From Ilex aquifolium (taxonomy: Eukaryota; Streptophyta; Magnoliopsida; Aquifoliales; Aquifoliaceae): a stretch of 64,000 bases of DNA. The notes beneath the pieces are model-generated. The model did not search any database, had not been told where the DNA came from, and worked only from the letters and a program-made list of their open reading frames with translations. This document shows, in pieces, positions 56,476 through 64,000 of this stretch (position 1 is the first letter of the stretch; each line of letters opens with the position of its first letter). The translations under genes and the position numbers were made by a program. The stretch is from contig OX637410.1 in NCBI GenBank assembly GCA_951799425.1, forward strand, positions 8,308,001 to 8,372,000. Reading direction: 5' to 3'.

Positions 56476-57878
56476 GTGTCTCATTAAAATTTTTGAAGCT
56501 GTCGAGCAATAATTTGCAGGGCCAACTACTTCCAGCAAAATCCAATCTCACATGACTAGTTGCTTTGTTTCTGGACAATAATCGCTTCTCAAGAGGGATA
56601 TCAATTGGACTTCCGAACATCACCAACCTAAAATTGATGGATTTAAGAAATAACTCACTTTCTGGCCAAATTTCTGACTGGATTGGAATCTTCCACTCTT
56701 TATCTTCCCTTATTCTGTCCAAAAATTCTTTAGAAGGCTCTTTACCTAAGAGCGTCTACAACCTTCAACAACTAAGATTCTTAGATCATTCTAGTAACAG
56801 CTTTATTGGTGTCATGCCTTCCTGTGTAAATCTATCATCATTGAGGTACTTACATTTACAAGGAAATGAATTCGATGGACCCATACCGAATGTTCTCTCT
56901 AAAGCTTCCTCCCTTATGACATTGGATTTGAGGGATAACAAATTATCAAGAAGAATTCCTAGTTGGATCAGCTTACTATCAAATTTGAGGGTTCTTCTTT
57001 TGAAAGGAAATACCCTTGAAGGTCCCATTCCTGTTCAATTATGTCAGCTCATTAACATTAAGCTGATAGATTTTTCACACAACAATCTTTCTGGGTCAAT
57101 ACCTTCTTGTTTACAAATGATACCATATGGGAAAAGAGTTTTCGATGAATTGTTTGGTAACCGTATAAATGGGTGGACATCATACTACTAAAAGTATTTA
57201 TATGAAAGTCAACTCAATGTGAGGTCCTCTACCGATATGGACTTTACTAAACTTGATGTGGTAGAATAAGTGGATTTTATAACAAAGAGTAGGTCTGAGT
57301 CATGCAGGGAAAACATTTTGGACTTCTTCTCTGGAATTGATCTATTGTGGAATAAATTCACAGGTTCTATTCCACCTGAAATTGGGAACCTAAGCGGTGT
57401 GCTTACTCTAAACCTGTCACACAACCACTTAACAGGGTCCATACCAAAAGTATTTTCCAACTTGAAGGAAATAGAAAGTCTGGACCTATCCCATAATAGG
57501 TTGAGTGGTTAAATTTCCTTAGAGTTGATAGATTAGAACTTGTTATCAGTCTTTACTGTGGCTTACAACAACTTATCAAGTAGAATACCAGATAGGAAGA
57601 AGCAGTTTGCAACATTTGAAGAAAACAGCTATGAGGGCAACCCTCTTCTTTGTGGATTGCCACTATAGAGAAGTTGCACCATCAGCAATGCACTTCCATC
57701 AGCTCAGTCACCTTCAAGATCAAGGCAGAGTGACTTATTCAATGTTGATTTTTTTTGGAGTTTCGGAGGAGCCTACTTCATGGCATTCATAGGCGTTGTA
57801 TTGTTTCTATACTTGAGTTCATACCATCGAGGACTGCTGTTTGAACTCATTGAAGTGCGAATAGTATCCTACTGCTGA

Positions 57879-58230
57879 TTGGTTGTTTATTTTCTATCAT
57901 ATCGTATGTAAAAATCTAGTTTAATAAAAACTGAGATGATAAAATGATTTGATAGGAAATCTTGTTGCATTAGATCTAGTTTTTGGGCATTTGAACTTGA
58001 CAAGTTTAAACATGTATGCTCTATTTTTGTTGCTAGATTTTTCCTTTTTAGATTCGTTCAGTGAAGTTTAAAGTTTTTTGCTTCAAGTTAGAATTGGGAA
58101 AAATATTGTGGACAGAGTTAGCTGGCTAATGTGTTTTGGTTAGATTATTTCTTTGACTTCATCCTTAGGAATTTTTGTGTCTTACATCATCAAGAGGAAT
58201 GGGCTTAAAGCCTATTACTTAACCAAGAGT
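57879..58230 (+). other. RLP 3' flank
   Basis: AT-rich sequence follows the RLP stop, including AATAAAAAC near 57924 that could have served as a poly(A) signal. No other feature is visible before the CRM LTR. Bases 58226-58230 (AGAGT) are that element's outer flank. Confidence 0.45.
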
Positions 58231-58962
58231 TGATGCGAACCCTTAAACGAATTCAAGAACCCACGAGCAAATTGATTGAAGACTCCCCAAGAAAGATCAC
58301 AAATCAGATTAAAAGAACCAAGAACCCTAGACCCAATGTTTGCAAGAAACAAGAACCCAAGGTTAAAAGTTCAAGAGAAAGACGCCACACTCAAAGATTG
58401 AGCGATAAGTCGATGAACGCCACAAGAAAGATTAATTCTTGATAAGTTCTTGAAATAGTTCTTGGAAGAACAATAAGGTAGAAACCTCACAATACTCACC
58501 AAAATATTCTGTCTTTTACAATGCTTTGAATGAATATTTATAGGCTGGTTATTACAAAGAAAACTTCCTAAAATAGCTTATCCTATTTAAGAAATATCTC
58601 TTACTTGCTGGTGAAGAAATATCTCTTACTTGTGGGCAAAGAAATATCTCTTACTTGCTGGTAAAGAAATAGCTCTTACTTTCCTAAAAGGAATAACTCA
58701 CATGCCTAAATAGTTAAGGAAAGTCTTACAATCAGACCAATTTTAAACATGCCAATTTAAAGCTTAGCCTTTGCCGGAATCTTCTAGAACTTGAATCATG
58801 TTGATGGATCTTTGCCCAAGTGGATCATGCTCCATGCTTGAACTTGCACAATCAGCCCATATGTCTTGAATCAACCCGTTCAATGCTTCCTTCATCCTTT
58901 TTACTCTTGCCCGAGTCATAGGACCTCCATTTATGCTCAACGGATCAGATTGTATTGCATCA
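58231..58962 (-). repeat. CRM-like 3' LTR
   Basis: This 732-bp LTR starts (minus strand) TGATGCAATACAATC and ends GGGTTCGCATCA. Its first 199 bp are coding: the frame GPMTRARVKRMKEALNGLIQ continues to a stop at 58764. A TATA box is at 58536-58542 (minus). Three or four TCTCTTACTTGCTGG-type repeats occupy 58600-58690. Confidence 0.87.
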
Positions 58963-59764
58963 TTCCCCCTCTCTTTAAAAGGATTCGTCCTTGAATCTTC
59001 GTCATCTGCAATAAAAGGAGAAAGATCAGCAACATTAAAAGTAGCACTAACACTATACTCACCAGGAAGATCTAGTTTGTAAGCGTTATCATTTATCCGT
59101 GCCACCACTTGAAAAGGCCCATCTCCTCTAGGCTGCAACTTAGAACGCCTTTGTGTGGGAAAACGCTCCTTTCGCATATGCACCCAAACCCAATCTCCAG
59201 GCTAAAAAACCACCTTCTTACATCCCTTATTAGCTTGAATAGCATATTGCTTCGTTCGCCTCTCAATGTGCAATCGAACTTTCTCATGCAATTGCTTCAC
59301 CAATTCAGCCTTTCGTTCTCCATCTAAATTAGCACACTCATCAACAGGCAAAGGCAACAAATCTAATAGAGTTAAGGGATTAAAACCATAGACAATTTCA
59401 AAAGGTGAATAATTAGTAGCAGAATGCACACTACGATTATAAGAAAATTCGACATGAGGCAAACAATCCTCCCAAGTTTTCAAATTTTTACCAATGATAG
59501 CACGCAATAAAGTAGAAAGAGTACGATTAGTTACCTCGGTTTGCCCATCTGTTTGTGGATGACAAGTAGTAGAAAAGAGTAATTTAGTACCAAGCTTACC
59601 CCACAATGTCTTCCAGAAATAGCTCAAAAACTTAGCATCACGATCAGACACAATGCTCCGAGGCACTCCATGTAAACGCACCACCTCTCTAAAGAACAAA
59701 TCAGCTACATTGCTAGCATCATCGGTCTTATGACATGCAATGAAATGCGCCATCTTTGAAAACC
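58764..59764 (-). pseudogene. CRM-like integrase core and tail
   Basis: The distal part of integrase: [12 protein letters not shown], the second catalytic aspartate in [10 protein letters not shown] and the glutamate in [29 protein letters not shown] and [17 protein letters not shown] follow. A stop occurs at KKVVF (about 59200), where relatives read on into PGDWVWV. The GPF module (GDGPFQVVARINDNAYKLDL) and the tail GPMTRARVKRMKEAL end at 58764. The final 66 residues are encoded within the LTR. The first catalytic aspartate (VDRF) lies on the other side of the solo LTR; AAACC is duplicated exactly within that codon run. Confidence 0.88.
58963..58976 (-). other. Polypurine tract within coding sequence
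   Basis: On the minus strand AAAGAGAGGGGGAA abuts the LTR start. The same bases encode part of the KERGN motif of integrase, so the tract is both signal and code. The parallel tract in the copy at 47871-47883 codes AERGN. Confidence 0.85.
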
Positions 59765-61067
59765 TGTAACACCCCGCATTTTCTTTTATATATGTATATA
59801 GATATATAGTAAATATTTGTTGTAAAAATGTGGATATGTGTAGTGATGTGTGTTTGAATTTGGTAGATTGGAAAAGTAAAGATTTAAAATGTTAGTGGAA
59901 ATAATAGTTGAAATTTAGTTTTAATAAGTGAAAATATGAAATTTTAGGTCCTAGAACTTGTATTAAATAGGTTTGGTGTAGAAATATGTGTTGGAGAGAT
60001 TTGGGCTGGATTTGGTTGGCTTAGGAATGGATTGGAAATGGAAAAAGGGATGAAACAGCTGTGAACAGTGCACGTGAACAGTGCACTGGCTGCAAATTCA
60101 AGCTCGATTTCTACCTTGATGAAGTCAATATCTCTCAAAACTCAAATCATGAAAGTTGTAGAGCTATTTTTTAGTATTCCATATCATCTTGAATCATCTC
60201 AATCGGAGCTCGGATGAGAGAGTTATGCCCAGATAACGAAGCGATGTCAAAACAGTCCATTTAGCTTGAACAGTGCACATGAACAGTGCACTGGCTGCAA
60301 CTTCAAGCTCGATTTAGACCTTGATTCAGTCAATATCTCTCAAAACTCAAAACATGAAATTTGTAGATCTCTTTCTTATAATTCGATATCATCTTGAATT
60401 AGCTCAATCGGAGCTCGGATGAGAGAGTTATGCTCAGATAACGAAACGATGTCGAAAGAGTCCAATTAGCTTCGTTTTGCATTTAATGTCTCCATTTGCA
60501 TCCTAAATCAAATTATAAGAATAATGAGTACTTTTAGGCTTCAAATAAGTATAAAAGGCTTTAAGAAGCACCCTTCATCATCTTTTATTTACAAACATCG
60601 CAAAACTTTATTAATAGCCGGTTCGGATGGGTAAAAATAGAAACTTTAGTGTTTCGGGTGTACGTTGACTTTGGTTTTGAGATAAATCATAAAAATAAAT
60701 GTTTTTAGGTTAAAATAACATTAAAAATTAATCCGGAACGTCGAAAAACCTTAGGGTAGTCACATGGATTAAATTGGAGATTCTTAGTGGCAAAACCGTA
60801 AATTTGGAGAAACCCAAAACAGCCTGTGAACAGTGTTTTTCGGAGCTGCTATGTTTAAACTCATTTTCATCTCATTTGCCCTCATTTCTTTCACTCCCCT
60901 CACACCCCCACACCTCTTGGAACCCTAGAGAGCATTAGAGAGGAAGAAAGGAAGGGAAAAAACAAGAGATTCAAAGGTGATTCAAGATCAAATATTCTTG
61001 TTCTTTACACCGAAGCTAAGGATTCAAGGTAGGGGTTTTCTCTCATCCACTTACATTGAGGTTATGG

Positions 61068-61110
<43 letters not shown>

Positions 61111-62375
61111 TTTGGCTATCAATGGTATATATATGCTATGGAATCAACCTCTCTTAGGCTTTTTGCAAATATTACATGTTTTGAATAAAGTTAGGGTTTA
61201 ATACCCATGAAATCTTTTTCTAGTTTTAAAACCCTAATTTTTGGGAGAGTGATGTATTTTCCTTCTTAAATGCTTGCTTTATTATGAATTTCGAAACCTT
61301 AGTGCTTTGTGTTGGGTAGAAAAATGATGTTATTGTGATCTCATGTATTTTTCTTGGTTGGTTGTGGAATGGTTACATGATATATTTTTTGGGGATTTTG
61401 GATAGATGCTTGTAAATTGAGATAAATGTTGGAATGGTATGCTTGGTTAGGTTGTTTGTGATGCACATGAGTGAGAGGTTCCTTGTAAGGATGCTCATCC
61501 CTTCCCAAGAGGTTCCCGGTAAGGATGTTTGGGAAACAATGTAGTGATTGGTGAGAGGTTCCATGTAAGGATGCTCATCCATTCTCAAGAGGTTCCAGGT
61601 AAGGATGCTTGAGAATCAAAGGTGACCTAAAAAGGGGTGGAGGTTATCACAAAGTATGCCACCTACCGAAAGAATTGTTGGGAATTGTTTATGGCCATTA
61701 ATGGTTATTATTTGTATGTGGTACTCGTTTATTCATTTAAGTAATGTTTTTACATAAACTTGAGATCCTTTTTAAATGTCACTGCTTTAATTCAAATTAT
61801 GTATCTATGTTATGTTAAAAATGAGACCGACCGTTTTAAATGTTTTTTTTTCTAAACCTTGTATGGGTTTGGGAGAATTTCTCTACAGAGATTCGTGCTC
61901 ACCCCCTACCGCTAACATTTTTCAGATTACATGCTTGAGGAGGACGTAAGGGTCGAGGATCCCGCTACTTGGGAGACTCCACTTGATGGGAGTGTGGATC
62001 CCGAGGTGGACGCATAGAGCGACCTCCCTTCCTTTTGTACTAGACTAGGACATTCTTTTGGAACATTGTGTAGTCTAGCTTCTTTTGTTTATTCCGCTGC
62101 GCTACTTTAATTAATTTTTGAGATGTAATAGCCATGACTTGGGCTTATTCTTTTGGATAATGTTGTAAATATTTTATGGATAAATGGACCCGGTGTGGTC
62201 AATGTAGTATAATTGCACAGGTTGTGTTTTGGGTAGAGCTCCCCGAACAAAGGAGACTTTGCCCGAATTTTATTAAATTAAGGACCCCCGGTTATTTATG
62301 CATTTTATTAGTTTTCCCATGGTATGAATGGTTTTAAAAGGTAATGCCTTCCAGGGTGGTTTTTGGGGCGTTACA
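59765..62375 (+). mobile_element. F1-type solo LTR
   Basis: This 2,611-bp LTR runs TGTAACACCCC to GGGGCGTTACA, with exact AAACC duplications (59760-59764, 62376-62380). It is closer to the F1 LTRs than to 21664-24273. The GTGCAC-plus-AAAGTTGTAGA module occurs twice in tandem (about 60060-60245 and 60266-60440), where F1 has it once. Four copies of the AGGTTCC..GTAAGGATG repeat lie at 61470-61610. Confidence 0.92.
61068..61110. repeat. (TA)n(TG)n microsatellite
   Basis: About ten TA followed by about eleven GT dinucleotides, inside the F1-type solo LTR. The plus-strand frame crossing it (60977-61201) is fortuitous. Confidence 0.9.
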
Positions 62376-64000
62376 AAACCTGTCAACAACAACAAACACA
62401 GAATCCCGTCCTCGTTTTGTCCTAGGTAAACCTAACACAAAATCCATGGAAATATCTACCCAAGGTGAACTAGGTATAGGTAAGGGATTATACAAACCAT
62501 GGGGCTGAACCTTAGACTTAGCCTTTTTACAAGCAACACATTTCTCACAAATTCGCTCAACATCCCGTTTCATATGTGGCCAGAAAAAATGTTCAACTAA
62601 CACATCTAAGTTTTTCCTAACACCAAAGTGCCCCATTAAACCACCCCCATGTGCTTCTCTAACTAATAACTCACGCATCGAACAATTAGGCACACACAAT
62701 CGATCCTCTCGAAACAAGAACCCATCATGCCTATAAAACTTACCAAAACCCAAACTCTCACAAGCATCAAACACATTAGCAAAGTCAGAATCAATAGCAT
62801 ATAAATCCTTAATGTACTCAAAACCAAGCAACTTTGCATTTAAAGTGGAAACTAAAGCATACCTACGAGATAAAGCATCAGCAACCACATTCTCTTTCCC
62901 CATCTTGTATTTGATAACGTAAGGAAATGTCTCAATGAATTCAACCCATTTAGCATGTCGTCTATTCAGCTTACCTTGAACTTTCAAATGTTTCAAAGAC
63001 TCATGATCAGTGTGGATGACAAACTCCTTGGGCCAAAGATAATGTTGCCAAGTCTCTAACGCCCTCACCAATGCATAAAGCTCCTTATCATAAGTTGGGT
63101 AATTCAAGGCTGCCCCATTTAGCTTCTCACTGAAATAAGCTAAAGGACGACCTCCCTGCATTAAAACAGCTCCAATTCTAATACTTGAGGCATCACACTC
63201 AACTTCAAAAGTTTGAGAAAAGTTAGGCAAAGCAAGTAAAGGTGCAGAACTAAGTTTTTCTTTAATCAAATTAAAAGCAACTTCTTGGTCCCTTCCCCAT
63301 TTAAAACGTACGCTTTTCTTAACGATTTCAGTCATTTCAGTCAATGGTGCAGCCATGGTGCTAAAGTCCTTTACAAACCTTCTATAAAAACTAGCAAGCC
63401 CATGAAAGCTACGTACCTCAGTAATGGTTTTAGGTGTAGGCCATTCGCGAATAGCCTTAACCTTGTCCTCATAACCGCAATGCCCTTAGCACTAACAACA
63501 TATCCTAAGAAAACAATCTGACTAGTGCAAAACGAACATTTCTTGAGGTTAGCAAATAACTGAGCATCACGCAAAGAACATAACACAAGCCTCAAATGTT
63601 CAACATGCTCATCTAACTTTTACTGTAAATCAAGATATCATCAAAATAAACGACAACGAATTTACCAATAAAAGCACGCAAAACATGGTTCATTAAACGC
63701 ATAAACGTACTAGGTGCATTGGTTAAGCCAAAAGGCATTACCAGCCATTCATATAAACCATATTTAGTCTTAAATGCCGTTTTCCATTCATCACCTTCTC
63801 TCATCCTAATTTGATGATAACCAGATTTTAGATCAATCTTACTAAACAAGCAAGCGCCATGCAATTCATCTAACATGTCATCAAGTCTAGGAATGGGATG
63901 ACGATACTTTACCGTTATTTTGTTCACGGCGCGGCAATCGGTGCACATCCTCCAACTCCCATCCTTTTTGGGCACAAGTAACACTGGAACTGCACAAGGA
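62376..64000 (-). pseudogene. CRM-like RT, RNase H and integrase N-terminus
   Basis: From the right edge leftward, RT begins inside the window edge with [19 protein letters not shown] and includes [22 protein letters not shown] and catalytic [10 protein letters not shown] (about 63620-63650). A frame break near 63610 and another near 63480 follow, then the thumb [11 protein letters not shown]. RNase H ([40 protein letters not shown]) is intact from 63356. Its end is [10 protein letters not shown], followed by the HHCC zinc domain ([21 protein letters not shown]) and [14 protein letters not shown] with VFVVVDRF, which carries the first catalytic aspartate. The frame is open for about 325 codons until the solo LTR at 62375. 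Confidence 0.88.

Larger units (their letters stand above)
45967..57878 (+). pseudogene. LRR receptor-like protein (RLP) gene, disrupted
   Basis: This is a plant LRR receptor-like protein: an extracellular leucine-rich repeat sensor with one membrane span and no kinase, a class including Cf-type immune receptors. Readable coding pieces are 45967-46097, 46151-46297, 49597-50331, 53053-53059, 53920-53941 and 56476-57878. LRR units such as LQVLDLSANMFTKIPSL and LQELDLSGNCFEGNL repeat about every 24 residues. After the repeats come NPLLCGLPL, an acidic and serine-rich stretch and the membrane segment AYFMAFIGVVLFLYL, followed by a short tail ending at 57878. The signal peptide and first exons are not in the window. 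In-frame stops lie at 56553, 57189, 57267, 57510, 57534 and 57666. Three LTR insertions break the reading frame between 50331 and 56476. Several stops follow the insertions, consistent with decay after inactivation. Confidence 0.87.
58231..64000 (-). mobile_element. CRM-like gypsy element, 3' part, with nested solo LTR
   Basis: From right to left it runs RT, RNase H, integrase zinc domain, integrase core (split by an F1-type solo LTR at 59765-62375), integrase tail, purine tract and 3' LTR. Protease, gag, the primer site and the 5' LTR are beyond the window. The pol end runs into the LTR, as described for part of the CRM (centromeric retrotransposon) lineage. I assign that lineage from this layout and the tail motif, not from a tree. 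Confidence 0.82.

Noticed and set aside
57270-57512. A separate small LRR protein gene
   Set aside because: It is in frame with the upstream and downstream RLP pieces and bounded by in-frame stops, so it is a fragment of the same pseudogene.

Overview
The window looks like transposon-packed nuclear DNA of a flowering plant, probably a eudicot. The evidence is plant-type Ty3/gypsy lineages (Tekay/Del-like, CRM-like and Athila-like), a Ty1/copia remnant, Mutator- and hAT-like MITEs, an initiator-tRNA-Met primer site and a tRNA-Asp-type primer site, and one intron-containing LRR receptor-like protein gene without a kinase. I cannot name the species. There is no bacterial, organellar, tRNA or rRNA gene content.

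The window is a stack of insertions. Most boundaries can be set to the base because the 5-bp target duplications survive. 1-428 is the end of a Tekay-like LTR (here called family F2). 429-2477 is a broken minus-strand CRM-like element. 2478-8775 is copia-derived sequence holding a MITE, two degenerate tandem arrays and a decayed copia gag/integrase. 8776-29945 is a minus-strand Athila-like element cut by an F2 solo LTR (9396-11877, duplication CTATA), a two-LTR Tekay-like F1 element (12861-20739, CACAC) and an F1-type solo LTR (21664-24273, CAATG). 30340-43592 is a four-level nest: a Tekay-like 3' end, then a CRM solo LTR, then an F2 element with no coding capacity (CTATC), then an Athila-derived deletion product (CTCAA).

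45967-57878 is the only host gene: an LRR receptor-like protein (RLP, Cf-like layout) that is now a pseudogene. One intron carries CRM sequence and a hAT-like MITE. Its coding sequence was hit three times within 34 bp by LTR elements that now survive as solo LTRs (50332-53047, itself split by an Athila solo LTR; 53065-53919; 53942-56475). 58231-64000 is a second minus-strand CRM element with its 3' LTR, interrupted in integrase by an F1 solo LTR (59765-62375, AAACC), and it runs off the right edge.

No retroelement here looks autonomous: every gag or pol copy has stops, frameshifts, insertions or deletions. Eight solo LTRs against three elements that keep both LTRs or parts of both point to strong LTR-LTR recombination. 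The most unusual signal is a set of short palindrome clusters (TACCGGTA, CTTCCGGAAG, TTCGAA, GTGCAC types). They sit at a corresponding place in LTRs of unrelated lineages and differ between copies of one family, as if a variable cassette were being exchanged.
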